The notes beneath the pieces are model-generated. The model worked only from the letters and a program-made list of their open reading frames with translations, was not told the origin of the DNA and ran no database searches. Of a stretch of DNA of 64,000 bases, positions 17,316 to 26,385 are shown in pieces; within the stretch, counting starts at the first letter, position 1, and the number at the start of each line of letters is the position of its first letter. Made by a program: the position numbers and the translations under genes. Origin of the DNA: Paraburkholderia sp. BCC1884 (GTDB lineage: Bacteria; Pseudomonadota; Gammaproteobacteria; Burkholderiales; Burkholderiaceae); contig NZ_CAAJGL010000134.1 of the NCBI RefSeq assembly GCF_900996225.1, positions 62,001-126,000 on the forward strand, given 5' to 3'.

Positions 17316-17708
17316 ATGATCGGTAACTGGAATTACGGCACGGGCCGCCGCAAGAGCGCCGTCGCACGCGTCTTCATCAAGGCAGGCAAGGGCGAGATCA
17401 TTGTGAACGGCAAGCCTATCGCCGATTACTTCTCGCGCGAAACGTCGTTGATGATCGTGCGTCAACCGCTGGAACTCACGAACCACGGCGTCACGTTCGA
17501 CATCAAAGTCAACGTGAACGGTGGCGGTGAAACGGGTCAAGCCGGTGCGGTTCGCCACGGCATCACCCGCGCGCTGATGGACTATGACGCAACGCTGAAG
17601 CCGGAACTGTCGAAGGCTGGCTTCGTGACGCGTGATGCACGTGAAGTCGAGCGTAAGAAGGTCGGCTTCCACAAGGCACGTCGCCGGAAGCAATTCTCGA
17701 AGCGTTAA
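17316..17708 (+). CDS. rpsI: 30S ribosomal protein S9
   Basis: Small-subunit head protein whose C-terminal tail reaches the P-site tRNA. 130 residues, the family length, ending in the conserved basic KARRRKQFSKR. AGGGGAG lies just upstream of the ATG. The opening YGTGRRKSAVARV is typical. Cotranscribed with rplM and ended by the terminator at 17749. Confidence 0.98.
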   Translation: MIGNWNYGTGRRKSAVARVFIKAGKGEIIVNGKPIADYFSRETSLMIVRQPLELTNHGVTFDIKVNVNGGGETGQAGAVRHGITRALMDYDATLKPELSKAGFVTRDAREVERKKVGFHKARRRKQFSKR

Positions 17709-17748
17709 TCGCTTTGGGTGCGATCCAGCTTTCGGGCTGGAACGCTGC

Positions 17749-17785
17749 AAAAGCCGCCAACGCTTTCGCGAAGGCGGCTTTTTTT
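17749..17785 (+). terminator. Terminator of rplM-rpsI
   Basis: 10-bp stem AAAAGCCGCC / GGCGGCTTTT (arms 17749-17758 and 17773-17782) around a 14-base loop, with T-run to 17785. The following 193 bases to erpA hold a TACAAT -10-like box at 17944 and nothing else I can name. Confidence 0.85.
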
Positions 17786-17978
17786 ATGGTTTTGCGGCTC
17801 CGCAAGGTAGTCACGAACTGCGTTGCCGACCTAGGGCTTCGACCCGCTCAGGTAAGCTGGTAGCCGCAACTCGGCGTTGTTGATTGATTACCAACAAGAA
17901 CCCATTGATTTTGTGGGCATCAGCACGATATTGAGATCAGCCCTACAATAGCGGTTAGAAGCTTTTTGGAGAGTTCGA

Positions 17979-18344
17979 ATGAACGCAGTCACCGATACAC
18001 CCGTGACCGAGATGCCCGCCCCCTTCGTTTTTACCGACGCAGCGGCTGACAAGGTCAAGCAACTGATCGAAGAAGAAGGCAATGCGGACCTCAAACTGCG
18101 CGTTTTCGTGCAGGGCGGCGGCTGCTCGGGCTTTCAGTACGGTTTTACGTTCGACGAAGCCGTCAACGAAGACGACACCGTCATGAACAAGAGCGGCGTC
18201 CAGCTGCTGATCGATTCGATGAGCTACCAGTACCTGGTCGGCGCTGAGATCGACTACAAGGACGACATCAACGGCGCGCAGTTCGTCATCAAGAACCCGA
18301 ATGCATCCACCACGTGTGGTTGCGGCTCGTCGTTCTCGGTCTGA
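17979..18344 (+). CDS. erpA: Iron-sulfur cluster insertion protein ErpA
   Basis: A-type Fe-S carrier delivering clusters to apo-enzymes such as IspG/IspH. 121 residues. The three cluster-binding cysteines are Cys49 (GGGCSGFQYGF), Cys113 and Cys115 (CGCGSSFSV). The N-terminal 16 residues are a variable extension. GGAGAG lies 7 bases upstream of the ATG. Monocistronic, with a UUCG-loop terminator directly after it. Confidence 0.96.
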   Translation: MNAVTDTPVTEMPAPFVFTDAAADKVKQLIEEEGNADLKLRVFVQGGGCSGFQYGFTFDEAVNEDDTVMNKSGVQLLIDSMSYQYLVGAEIDYKDDINGAQFVIKNPNASTTCGCGSSFSV

Positions 18345-18366
18345 TCGCCGGTTAGCAAAGGTTGAA

Positions 18367-18394
18367 AAAAAACGGGGCTTCGGCCCCGTTTTTT
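18367..18394. terminator. Terminator between erpA and anmK
   Basis: AAAAAACGGGGC-TTCG-GCCCCGTTTTTT, a GC stem closed by a UUCG tetraloop with A and T runs on each side. It suits both convergent genes. Confidence 0.92.
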
Positions 18395-18441
18395 ATTGCC
18401 TGCGCTGTATTCTCCGCACGAAATCAGCGCTTACGCGCCAT

Positions 18442-19572
18442 TCAACGCGGATAGATCGCTCCGAGCACACGTTCGGCAGCCGCACCGGTGACCGCAGGCA
18501 GGTTGCCCGGCAGCCTCGCTACGCAGCGCATCGCCAACCAGGCGAACGCCAATGGCTCGACCTGGCTCGGCGGCACGCCTAGCGCGTCGGTCGTCATCAC
18601 GGGTACGCCGCTGACGCCGCTGTCCTCCAGCGCCTGCTGCAGCGCCTTCAGAATCTCCGGGTTGCGTGCGCCGCCGCCGCACACATACACCGCTCTGGCG
18701 TCCGATGCATGCCGTTCGATCTCGCGCGCTACCGTCACCGCCGTCAGTGCGACGAGCGTCGCCTGGACGTCGGCGGGGGAGAGCGCGGCGAACGGCTGGA
18801 GCTTCGCATCGAGCCATTGCCCATTGAACAGATCGCGGCCGGTGCTTTTCGGCGGTTGTTGAGTGAAAAACGGCTCGTCCAGCAACGCGTTCAGCAGCGT
18901 GCGGTCCACCTGGCCGCCGGCCGCGAAATGACCGTTTTCGTCGAAAGGCTTGCCGAGATGGCGCTGCGCCCACTCGTCGAGCAACGCGTTAGCCGGTCCA
19001 CAGTCGAAACCGCGCACGCTGCCCGTGGCGTTCAGGATCGTGATGTTGCTGATGCCGCCAAGATTGCACACCACCCGGGTTTCGTCCTTCGCGCCGAACA
19101 CCGTGGCGTGGAACGCGGGCACCAGCGGCGCGCCTTGACCGCCGGCCGCGACGTCGCGGCTGCGGAAATCGGCGACCACGTCGATGTGCATCATCTCCGC
19201 GAGCAGGGCGGGGTTGTTGATCTGCCGCGTATAACCCTTTTCCGGCCGATGTCGCACGGTTTGCCCATGCACGCCGATCGCGCGGACTTCCGCGGCAGGG
19301 ACGCGGCTCTCGCGCAGCAATTCGTGGCAGCAGACGGTATAGCGGGTGGCGAGTGCATTGGCGGCCAGCGCCTCGCGCTCGATCTCGTTGTCGCCCGGTT
19401 GCTGTAGTGCGAACAGCGCGTCGCGCAGGCCCTCCGCGAAGCCGACGAATGCCTCAGCCAGTACTTCGGGCGGCTTGCCCTTGGCAAACCTGACGGCGAC
19501 GCCGTCCACGCCGTCCATGCTCGTGCCCGACATCAATCCAAAATAGACGCCGTCTGCGGGGTCTTGCGCCAC
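18442..19572 (-). CDS. anmK: Anhydro-N-acetylmuramic acid kinase
   Basis: Phosphorylates and hydrolyses 1,6-anhydroMurNAc to MurNAc-6-phosphate during peptidoglycan recycling; cytosolic. 376 residues from GTG 19572, set by AGGAG seven bases upstream; the in-frame extension toward 19791 is not conserved. The N-terminal nucleotide-binding loop GLMSGTSMDG lies at 12-21, with VCNLGGISNIT and DCGPANALLDEW downstream. E. coli AnmK is 369 residues. Divergent from tyrS. Confidence 0.95.
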   Translation of the reverse strand: MAQDPADGVYFGLMSGTSMDGVDGVAVRFAKGKPPEVLAEAFVGFAEGLRDALFALQQPGDNEIEREALAANALATRYTVCCHELLRESRVPAAEVRAIGVHGQTVRHRPEKGYTRQINNPALLAEMMHIDVVADFRSRDVAAGGQGAPLVPAFHATVFGAKDETRVVCNLGGISNITILNATGSVRGFDCGPANALLDEWAQRHLGKPFDENGHFAAGGQVDRTLLNALLDEPFFTQQPPKSTGRDLFNGQWLDAKLQPFAALSPADVQATLVALTAVTVAREIERHASDARAVYVCGGGARNPEILKALQQALEDSGVSGVPVMTTDALGVPPSQVEPLAFAWLAMRCVARLPGNLPAVTGAAAERVLGAIYPR

Positions 19573-19590
19573 GTTGCTGCTCCTCTCGAG

Positions 19591-19605
19591 GGTTCGTTGC
19601 GAACC
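19591..19605. promoter_or_regulatory. Palindrome in the anmK leader
   Basis: GGTTCG-TTG-CGAACC, perfect 6-bp arms, 19 bases upstream of the anmK start in the anmK/tyrS divergent gap. It could be an operator or an mRNA hairpin; no regulator is assigned. Confidence 0.35.
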
Positions 19606-19822
19606 GTTGTAGCAGATTTTCGAGCGAATCGCGGCCGAATATAAAGCGCCGCGATGCCGGCAACGAGGTCGCCCTCGCGCAAATCGTGCGTCAGCAGGTG
19701 GCCAGTTCGCAGCACCGTTCGCAGAAATCGTGCACCCGTAGCGGCTTTGCGGCCGCGTCAGTGGGCTCGGCGGCGCGCATCTATGGGACAATCTCTTTTT
19801 TTCGCGACTTCAAGTTTCCAGC

Positions 19823-21073
19823 ATGAGCACCGAGTCCACCAAGCCTAACGCCGCTGCCGCCCTCCCGATCACCGACGAGGTTCGCCACGCGCTCGACATC
19901 ACCAAACGCGGTGTCGACGAACTGCTGATCGAAGACGAATTCGCGCAAAAACTCGCGAAGAGCGCAGCGACCGGCAAGCCGCTGCGTATCAAGCTCGGTC
20001 TCGATCCGACCGCGCCGGACATCCACATCGGCCATACGGTCGTGTTGAACAAGATGCGCCAGTTGCAGGATCTCGGTCACACCGTGATTTTCCTGATCGG
20101 CGATTTCACCTCGCTGATCGGCGACCCGTCGGGGCGTAACGCCACGCGTCCGCCGCTCACGCGCGAGCAGATCGAGTCGAACGCCAAGACGTATTTCGAT
20201 CAGGCCGCGCTCGTGCTCGACCGCGACAAGACCGAGATCCGCTACAACAGCGAATGGTCGATGCCGCTCGGCGCCGACGGCATGATCAAGCTCGCCTCGC
20301 GCTACACCGTGGCGCGCATTCTCGAGCGCGAAGATTTCACCAGGCGTTTCCAGGGCGGCGTGCCGATTTCGATCCACGAACTCCTGTATCCGTTGATGCA
20401 AGGCTACGACTCGGTGGCGCTCAATGCCGATCTCGAACTCGGCGGCACGGACCAGAAGTTCAACCTGCTGGTGGGCCGCGAGTTGCAGAAGCAGTACGGC
20501 CAGGAGCAGCAGTGCATCTTGACGATGCCGCTGCTCGAAGGTCTCGACGGCGTCGAGAAGATGTCGAAGTCGAAGCACAACTACATCGGCATCAGCGAAA
20601 AGCCGACCGACATGTTCGGCAAGCTGATGAGCATTTCCGACGTGCTGATGTGGCGTTACTTCGAGTTGCTGTCGTTCCGTCCGATGGACGAGATCGCCGG
20701 CTTCAGGAAAGAGATCGAAGCGGGCCGCAATCCGCGCGATTTCAAAGTGATGCTGGGTCAGGAAATCGTCGCGCGATTCCACTCGCAAGCGGATGCCGAG
20801 CGCGCGCTGGAAGACTTCAACCACCGCGCCAAGGGCGGTGTGCCGGACGATATTCCGACCGTCACGCTCGCGGGCGCACCGCTCGCGATCGGCCAGTTGC
20901 TCAAGCAGGCCAACCTCGTGCCGTCGACCAGCGAAGCGTCGCGCAACATCGAGCAGGGCGGCGTGAAGATCGATGGCGCGACGGTGTCCGACAAGGGCCT
21001 GAAGATCGAAGCCGGCGAATACGTCGTGCAGGTCGGCAAGCGCCGTTTTGCGCGCGTCACGCTGACCGCGTGA
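19823..21073 (+). CDS. tyrS: Tyrosyl-tRNA synthetase
   Basis: Class I aminoacyl-tRNA synthetase charging tRNA-Tyr. 416 residues. HIGH at 68-71 (PDIHIGHTVVL) and KMSKS at 246-250 are both intact, the hallmarks of the catalytic Rossmann domain. The C-terminal S4-type RNA-binding domain is seen in SRNIEQGGVKIDGATVSDK. The spacing of HIGH and KMSKS, and the HIGH rather than HVGH spelling, fit the TyrRS type typical of beta/gammaproteobacteria. dtd follows 31 bases downstream. Confidence 0.97.
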   Translation: MSTESTKPNAAAALPITDEVRHALDITKRGVDELLIEDEFAQKLAKSAATGKPLRIKLGLDPTAPDIHIGHTVVLNKMRQLQDLGHTVIFLIGDFTSLIGDPSGRNATRPPLTREQIESNAKTYFDQAALVLDRDKTEIRYNSEWSMPLGADGMIKLASRYTVARILEREDFTRRFQGGVPISIHELLYPLMQGYDSVALNADLELGGTDQKFNLLVGRELQKQYGQEQQCILTMPLLEGLDGVEKMSKSKHNYIGISEKPTDMFGKLMSISDVLMWRYFELLSFRPMDEIAGFRKEIEAGRNPRDFKVMLGQEIVARFHSQADAERALEDFNHRAKGGVPDDIPTVTLAGAPLAIGQLLKQANLVPSTSEASRNIEQGGVKIDGATVSDKGLKIEAGEYVVQVGKRRFARVTLTA

Positions 21074-21104
21074 TGCGCTGCACGTTGCATCCGGCGTTCA
21101 GCCG

Positions 21105-21563
21105 ATGATCGCGCTGATCCAGCGTGTACGGCACGCGCAAGTGCGCGTGGCCGACCGCGTGACCGGCGCGATCGAAGCGGGTCTGCTTGCGCTCGTTTGC
21201 GCTGAGCGTGGCGACACCGAGGCCGCCGCCGACCGGCTGCTGGCCAAGGTGCTCGGCTACCGCGTCTTCAGCGACGCGGCCGGCAAGATGAACCTCTCCG
21301 TGCAGAATCTCGATGGCGCCGGACGCGCAGGCGGTTTGCTGCTCGTCTCGCAGTTCACGCTGGCCGCGGATACGAATAGCGGTTTGCGTCCGAGTTTTAC
21401 GCCAGCAGCGCCGCCCGATGAAGGCAGGCGTCTATTCGACTACTTCGTGTCGGCGGCTCGCGGAAAGCATCCCATTGTCGAAACCGGCGAGTTCGGTGCC
21501 GACATGCAGGTCTCGCTCGTCAACGACGGTCCCGTCACGTTCTGGTTGCAGACGAACGCCTGA
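21105..21563 (+). CDS. dtd: D-aminoacyl-tRNA deacylase
   Basis: Removes D-amino acids mis-attached to tRNA (and glycine from tRNA-Ala). 152 residues (E. coli 145). The two active-site motifs are present: SQFTLAADTNSGLRPSF, containing the SQxT motif, and the C-terminal NDGPVTFWL, containing the Gly-cisPro dipeptide. Its position directly after tyrS fits, since D-Tyr-tRNA is a classical substrate. Confidence 0.95.
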   Translation: MIALIQRVRHAQVRVADRVTGAIEAGLLALVCAERGDTEAAADRLLAKVLGYRVFSDAAGKMNLSVQNLDGAGRAGGLLLVSQFTLAADTNSGLRPSFTPAAPPDEGRRLFDYFVSAARGKHPIVETGEFGADMQVSLVNDGPVTFWLQTNA

Positions 21564-21681
21564 GTTTCAGCTGCAATCTTCTTCGTTGCCATGCGCGTCC
21601 CCGCGCGCACATCTACCCACCAGCCGCTTTTTGCGACAATAGCGGCTCGGCACAACCGGCGACTGGCGCCCACTCCATTCC

Positions 21682-22356
21682 ATGACCACGCAGATTCTGT
21701 TTATCCGCCACGGCGAAACCGACTGGAACCGCATCAAGCGCATTCAAGGCCACATCGATATTCCACTTGCGACGACCGGACTCGAGCAGGCGCAACGCCT
21801 CGCCCGCCGCATGGCCGACGAAGCGAAGCAGGGCGCGCGCCTCGATGCCATTTATTCGAGCGATTTGCAACGCGCGCAGCAAACCGCCCAGCCGATCGCC
21901 GATGCGCTCGGCTTGCCGTTGCAACTCCGCGAAGGTCTGCGCGAGCGCTCCTACGGGGCGTTCCAGGGCCACGACAGCGATGAAATCGCGCTGCGTTTTC
22001 CCGATGAATACGCGCACTGGCAAACCCGCGATCCGGGCTTCGCACCGCCGGATGGCGAGTCGCAACGCGCGCTTTACCATCGCGTGCTGCATGCGATCGA
22101 GCCGCTCGTCGCCGCACATCCCGGTGGACGTATCGCGTGCGTCGCGCATGGCGGCGTGCTCGACTGCGTGCGGCGCTTTGCCTGCGATCTCCCGCTCGAT
22201 GCGCCGCGCAACTACCCGTTGCTGAACACGAGCGTGAACGTAGTGGATTTCGACAATGGCCGCGCGAGCGTAGTGTCGTGGGCTGACGTGTCGCATCTCG
22301 AGGCGCCGAGCGACGACGATAGTTTCAAGAGGAGCGTGCCGGAGCCGGGCCGTTGA
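21682..22356 (+). CDS. Histidine phosphatase family protein (phosphoglycerate mutase-like)
   Basis: 224 residues. Catalytic motif RHGET at 9-13 (His10 phosphorylated), a second arginine in YSSDLQRAQQTA, and the late histidine in VAHGGVLD. This is the branch often annotated gpmB/cobC-like phosphatase; it lacks anything that would mark a true glycolytic mutase. The substrate cannot be told from sequence. Third gene of the tyrS-dtd run, 118 bases after dtd. Confidence 0.88.
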   Translation: MTTQILFIRHGETDWNRIKRIQGHIDIPLATTGLEQAQRLARRMADEAKQGARLDAIYSSDLQRAQQTAQPIADALGLPLQLREGLRERSYGAFQGHDSDEIALRFPDEYAHWQTRDPGFAPPDGESQRALYHRVLHAIEPLVAAHPGGRIACVAHGGVLDCVRRFACDLPLDAPRNYPLLNTSVNVVDFDNGRASVVSWADVSHLEAPSDDDSFKRSVPEPGR

Positions 22357-22499
22357 TCGGTGTGCCGCGGTTGGTCGCGGTCAGTTTCGGCTACTGATAT
22401 CGGGGCAGTCGCGTTTGCACGCCGTTGGTCTCGTGCTTTCTGCGTTACACGACACGGCTAACGAACGGCGGTGCCGAAGAGCGCCGTCGTGTGCGTGCG

Positions 22500-23441
22500 T
22501 TACTCCGGTTTGCCCGCAGTGGCGACACGGCGACGTGCCCGCTTGGACACGCCATTCACCAACGCCCAACGGATGACTGGCGCCACCAGCCGCACACCGG
22601 GTCTTGCGACCGCGCGGCGCAACACAGCGTAGCGCTCGAATCCCAGCATCCCCTGCGCCCAGTCCGGCAGAAGATCGACGCCCGCGTTGAGCATCAGCAT
22701 GCCGGCGGGCCGCATTGCGACGCTCGGCGCCGGCGCATTCATCAGAATCCTCACGACTTCACGCGTACGCTCGCTGGCCACGAGCTCGGGCTGCATGGCA
22801 CGGAGATAGGCGTCGATCTCGTCGCACGAACGCGGAATATTCGCCGCCCCCAGCATCTGGGCGATGCGCGCGGTTTCCGCGAAGTATTGGTCTTGCGCGG
22901 CCACGGGCAGCAACGGATTCACGTACCGCAAGTGCGCGGTCATGAAACTCGACACCTCGGCAACGTGTACCCAGGTCAGTAGCGCAGGGTCGCTCGCACG
23001 ATACGGGCGGCCATCCGGCCCGACACCGGTCACGCCCAGGTGAATCCGTTTGACGCGTTCCACCAGCGTCAGCGCGTCTTGCCGGCTGCCATAGGTCGTG
23101 CCGGCGATAAAGGTCGCCGTGCGGCGCAGGCGCCCGAGAATATCGGTGCGAAAGGTGGAGTGGTCCCACACGCCGGCCAGTGCCAACGGATGCAAGGCCT
23201 GAAGCAGGAGAGCGCTGATGCCGCCGGTCATCATCGAGGTGAAATCGGCGTGGACTTTCCAGCACATGGAGTCGGGGCCGAACAGTCCGGGGTCGCCCGG
23301 CGGGGACGAATAATCGAGCATCGGCCCGCTACCGCTGGTCAGATGCGTGACACCGGCGGCCAGCTTCGCGCGGAGTCTGCCCGTGAGCATTTGCGAGAGG
23401 CCGCCGCGCGACCATCTGGGCTGCCTGGCCTGGTCGGACAT
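22500..23441 (-). CDS. DUF2236 / MpaB-type oxygenase-like protein
   Basis: 313 residues from ATG 23441. Features of the DUF2236 (rubber oxygenase Lcp/MpaB-type) family: GLFGPDSMCWKVHADFTSMMTGGISALLLQALHPLALAG, a helical heme-binding-like core, with His in LLQALHPLAL and in TWVHVAEVSSFM as candidate heme ligands. The substrate is unknown. It is 43 bases downstream of ruvB on the same strand, so it could be read through from the ruv operon, but the function seems unrelated. Confidence 0.75.
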   Translation of the reverse strand: MSDQARQPRWSRGGLSQMLTGRLRAKLAAGVTHLTSGSGPMLDYSSPPGDPGLFGPDSMCWKVHADFTSMMTGGISALLLQALHPLALAGVWDHSTFRTDILGRLRRTATFIAGTTYGSRQDALTLVERVKRIHLGVTGVGPDGRPYRASDPALLTWVHVAEVSSFMTAHLRYVNPLLPVAAQDQYFAETARIAQMLGAANIPRSCDEIDAYLRAMQPELVASERTREVVRILMNAPAPSVAMRPAGMLMLNAGVDLLPDWAQGMLGFERYAVLRRAVARPGVRLVAPVIRWALVNGVSKRARRRVATAGKPE

Positions 23442-23484
23442 GCCTAAATCGACCTCGCGCTCAAGGGACGGCTCATGGCGCGGC

Positions 23485-24549
23485 TCAGGATGCGGCCGAG
23501 TTCCACAGACCGGGCAGCACGCTCGACGAATCCGGCACGGCGAGACCGAAATGCCGATAGGTGAGTTGCGTGGCGACGCGGCCACGCGGCGTGCGCTGCA
23601 GGAAGCCCTGCTGGATCAGATACGGCTCGAGCACGTCTTCGATCGTGTCGCGTTCCTCGCCGATGGCCGCCGCCAGATTGTCGACACCGACCGGGCCGCC
23701 GTCGAACTTGTAGAGGATCGCTTCGAGCAACTTGCGGTCCATCAGATCGAAGCCCACTGCGTCTACATCGAGCATTTTGAGCGCGGCATCGGCCACTTCC
23801 GCGGTGATGTTGCCGTCGGCTTTCACTTCCGCGAAATCGCGTACGCGACGCAGCAGCCGGTTGGCGATACGCGGCGTGCCGCGGGCGCGCTTGGCGATCT
23901 CGAACGCGCCGTCCGGATGAATCTGCGCATGAAGCAGCGACGCCGAACGCGTGACGATGCGCGCCAGCTCCTCGGCGTTGTAAAACTCCAGCCGTGCCAC
24001 GATCCCGAAGCGGTCGCGCAGCGGATTGGTCAGCATGCCCGCACGAGTGGTCGCGCCGACCAGCGTGAACGGCTGCAGGTCCAGCTTGACGCTGCGCGCA
24101 GCCGGTCCTTCGCCGATCATGATGTCGATCTGATAGTCCTCCAACGCCGGGTACAGAATTTCCTCGACGACCGGCGAAAGCCGGTGGATTTCGTCGATGA
24201 ACAGGACGTCGTTGGCTTCGAGATTGGTGAGCAGCGCGGCGAGGTCGCCCGCGCGTTCGAGCACCGGCCCGGAGGTTTGCCGCAGATTGACACCCATTTC
24301 CCGCGCGATGATGTGCGCGAGCGTGGTCTTGCCAAGACCCGGCGGCCCGAACAGCAGCACATGATCGAGCGATTCGGAGCGACGCTTGGCGGCCTCGATG
24401 AAAATTTCCAGCTGGCCGCGCACTTTTTCCTGCCCGACATATTCTTCGAGCTGGCGCGGGCGCAACGCGCGCTCGAACGCTTCTTCGTTCGGCGAGACGG
24501 GCGTGGGCGCGATGATGCGCTCGGCGGCGAGTTTGTCGGTTTCGATCAT
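23485..24549 (-). CDS. ruvB: Holliday junction branch migration helicase RuvB
   Basis: AAA+ hexameric motor that with RuvA drives branch migration of Holliday junctions. 354 residues. Walker A GPPGLGKTT at 68-76, Walker B LFIDEIHRL at about 116-124, the sensor-1/arginine-finger region GATTRAGMLTNPLRDRFG, and a C-terminal winged-helix DNA-binding domain (IQQGFLQRTPRGRVAT). Last gene of ruvC-ruvA-ruvB. Confidence 0.97.
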   Translation of the reverse strand: MIETDKLAAERIIAPTPVSPNEEAFERALRPRQLEEYVGQEKVRGQLEIFIEAAKRRSESLDHVLLFGPPGLGKTTLAHIIAREMGVNLRQTSGPVLERAGDLAALLTNLEANDVLFIDEIHRLSPVVEEILYPALEDYQIDIMIGEGPAARSVKLDLQPFTLVGATTRAGMLTNPLRDRFGIVARLEFYNAEELARIVTRSASLLHAQIHPDGAFEIAKRARGTPRIANRLLRRVRDFAEVKADGNITAEVADAALKMLDVDAVGFDLMDRKLLEAILYKFDGGPVGVDNLAAAIGEERDTIEDVLEPYLIQQGFLQRTPRGRVATQLTYRHFGLAVPDSSSVLPGLWNSAAS

Positions 24550-24669
24550 GAGGTCATTGTACCGCGCCAGGGTCGTGGCGAAACTCGGCCGAATGGCCAG
24601 GGTGTGCGGCTTGCCGGCGTGTGCGAAGCTTCACACATCGCATGCAAGGCAAACCCCGAGGCATCCATT

Positions 24670-25251
24670 TCAGCCCTTAGACAGCGCCTTCAACGCGAGC
24701 TTGATGCCCTCGGAAACGCCGGTGCCGGCCGGCACGTTCTTGACGGCCGCCAACGCTTCTTTTTCGGAGTAACCCAATGCGAGCAGTGCGTTCAGGATAT
24801 CGGAGGCGTGGTCGGAGGCCGATGCCGCGCCCGCCATCGCGCCCAGGTCGGCGCCCAGCTTGCCCTTCAGTTCGAGGAGCAGCCGCTCCGCCGTCTTCTT
24901 GCCGATGCCCGGCACGCGCGTGAGGCGCGCGGCGTCCTGCATCGTCACGGTTTGCGACAGTTCGTGCACGCTCATGCCCGACAGCACCGCGAGCGCCATG
25001 CGTGCGCCGATGCCCGAGATCTTGAGCAACTCGCGGAAGGTCGCGCGTTCGTCGGTGGTGCCGAAGCCGTAGAGAAGATGCGCGTCTTCACGCACGATCA
25101 TCTGCGTGAGGAGCACGACGCGTTCACCGGTCGAAGGCAGGTTGTAGAACGTGCTCATCGGCACATCGACTTCGTAGCCGACGCCGTTGCAGTCGATGAG
25201 CAGATGCGGCGGGTTTTTTTCCAGCAGAACGCCGGCAATGCGACCGATCAT
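24670..25251 (-). CDS. ruvA: Holliday junction DNA helicase subunit RuvA
   Basis: Tetrameric junction-recognition protein that loads RuvB. 193 residues. N-terminal OB fold (MIGRIAGVLLEKNPPHLLI), two helix-hairpin-helix motifs (LKISGIGARMALAVLSG and LTRVPGIGKKTAERLLLEL), a flexible linker and a C-terminal RuvB-binding helix bundle (DILNALLALGYSEKEA). Between ruvC and ruvB, as usual in Burkholderiales. Confidence 0.97.
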   Translation of the reverse strand: MIGRIAGVLLEKNPPHLLIDCNGVGYEVDVPMSTFYNLPSTGERVVLLTQMIVREDAHLLYGFGTTDERATFRELLKISGIGARMALAVLSGMSVHELSQTVTMQDAARLTRVPGIGKKTAERLLLELKGKLGADLGAMAGAASASDHASDILNALLALGYSEKEALAAVKNVPAGTGVSEGIKLALKALSKG

Positions 25252-25344
25252 GGCGAATTCAATCTCGAGAGAAAGGGCGAGTGTAGCGCAGCGCCGCAGT
25301 GGCGAGTGACGCTCGAACGTGACCTGTATTGCGTGATACGCGGA

Positions 25345-25887
25345 CTAGCCGACCAGACGTCCACGCCTCACGCGCAAACCCTTCTTCGCCAGCGCCGGCG
25401 CAATGCCGCCCAGCGTGCTCAGCGTCGCGCCGCTGTGCGCGTGGCAGATCGCCATGCCGAGCGCGTCGGCGGCGTCGGTGCCGGGTACGCCGGAGAGGTT
25501 GAGCAGCCGTACCACCATCTGCTGCATCTGCTCCTTGGTCGCGCGGCCGTAGCCCACCACGGCCTGCTTCAACTGCAACGCCGTGTATTCCGCGACCGGC
25601 ACACCGCCCGCCACCAGCCCGCAGATCGCCGCGCCGCGTGCCTGGCCGAGCAGCAAGGTGGACTGCGGGTTGACGTTGACGAAGACCTTTTCGATCGCCG
25701 ACTGATCTGGCGAATGCTGGCGGATCAGCGTGGAGATGCCTTCGAAGATGGTGCCGAGACGCGACGGCAAATCGGCGTCCGCGGTTTTGATGACGCCGCT
25801 CGCCACGTAGCTGAGCGTGTGGCCGGTCTGGTCGATCACGCCGAAGCCGGTCACGCGCAGGCCGGGGTCGATGCCGAGAATTCTCAT
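25345..25887 (-). CDS. ruvC: Holliday junction resolvase RuvC
   Basis: Dimeric endonuclease cutting Holliday junctions symmetrically. 180 residues from ATG 25887 (MRILGIDPG), the family start; a four-codon upstream alternative exists. Catalytic acids Asp7, Glu66 (AIEKVFVN), Asp138 and Asp141 (GTDAADALGMAICHAH) are all present. First of the ruvCAB genes. Confidence 0.97.
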   Translation of the reverse strand: MRILGIDPGLRVTGFGVIDQTGHTLSYVASGVIKTADADLPSRLGTIFEGISTLIRQHSPDQSAIEKVFVNVNPQSTLLLGQARGAAICGLVAGGVPVAEYTALQLKQAVVGYGRATKEQMQQMVVRLLNLSGVPGTDAADALGMAICHAHSGATLSTLGGIAPALAKKGLRVRRGRLVG

Positions 25888-26016
25888 GAGGTGCCGCACA
25901 GGCGGTAGAAATCAGGTGCTTGCGATACTACAACACGCGCGCCGCATGGCGGTCGGCGTGTGGGGGTGTCGGCGGAATAAAAACTGCTGCGTGGTTCGCT
26001 GAGGAGGCAATCGCAG

Positions 26017-26256
26017 ATGGAGCGCTATCGGAACATCAGCGGCGACTCGGGCGTCGAGGCTTATGAAATCGGCGACGACTTCGTCAAGCTTCGTTTCAGG
26101 ACGGGCGGCGTGTATTGGTACACGGAGGCGAGCGTCGGCGCTCGCCACCTGGCCGCGCTCAAGCGTCTTGCGCGACGAGGGCAGGGCCTCAGCACGTACA
26201 TCAGCCAACACACGGAAGTGAGCGCAGGTTACGCGAGGAAAGACTCGGAAGACTGA
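26017..26256 (+). CDS. Small hypothetical protein, KTSC-like
   Basis: 79 residues, with GGAGG about ten bases upstream of ATG 26017. The pattern VEAYEIGDDFVKLRFRTGGVYWYTEASVGARHL resembles the short KTSC domain (beta-rich, with an F-x-x-G-x-x-Y-x-Y core), but the Lys-Thr-Ser-Cys signature itself is absent. No signal or membrane segment. Lone gene facing the ruvCAB operon head; function unknown. Confidence 0.6.
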   Translation: MERYRNISGDSGVEAYEIGDDFVKLRFRTGGVYWYTEASVGARHLAALKRLARRGQGLSTYISQHTEVSAGYARKDSED

Positions 26257-26281
26257 GTGGCGGCGCGTGGAGGCGCCCGAC

Positions 26282-26317
26282 AAAAGAAAACGGCCCGGCG
26301 GAAATTCCACCGGGCCG
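26282..26317 (-). terminator. Terminator of purH (minus strand)
   Basis: Stem CGGCCCGGCGG / CCACCGGGCCG (arms 26291-26301 and 26307-26317, one mismatch). On the minus strand it is followed by TTTTCTTTTG, a good U-rich tail. On the plus strand the tail is poor. Confidence 0.75.
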
Positions 26318-26385
26318 TCTCATACAAATACTGCGTCGGCAGCGAGCCGCTTCGCCACGAAGACGAAGCTACCGCTTAGCGCGCC

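Noticed and set aside
23347..25908. An 853-residue open frame on the plus strand opposite ruvB, ruvA and ruvC.
   Set aside because: It is antisense to three conserved genes; the composition (His/Arg/Asp-rich) is the shadow of high-GC codon bias and there is no ribosome site or family motif.
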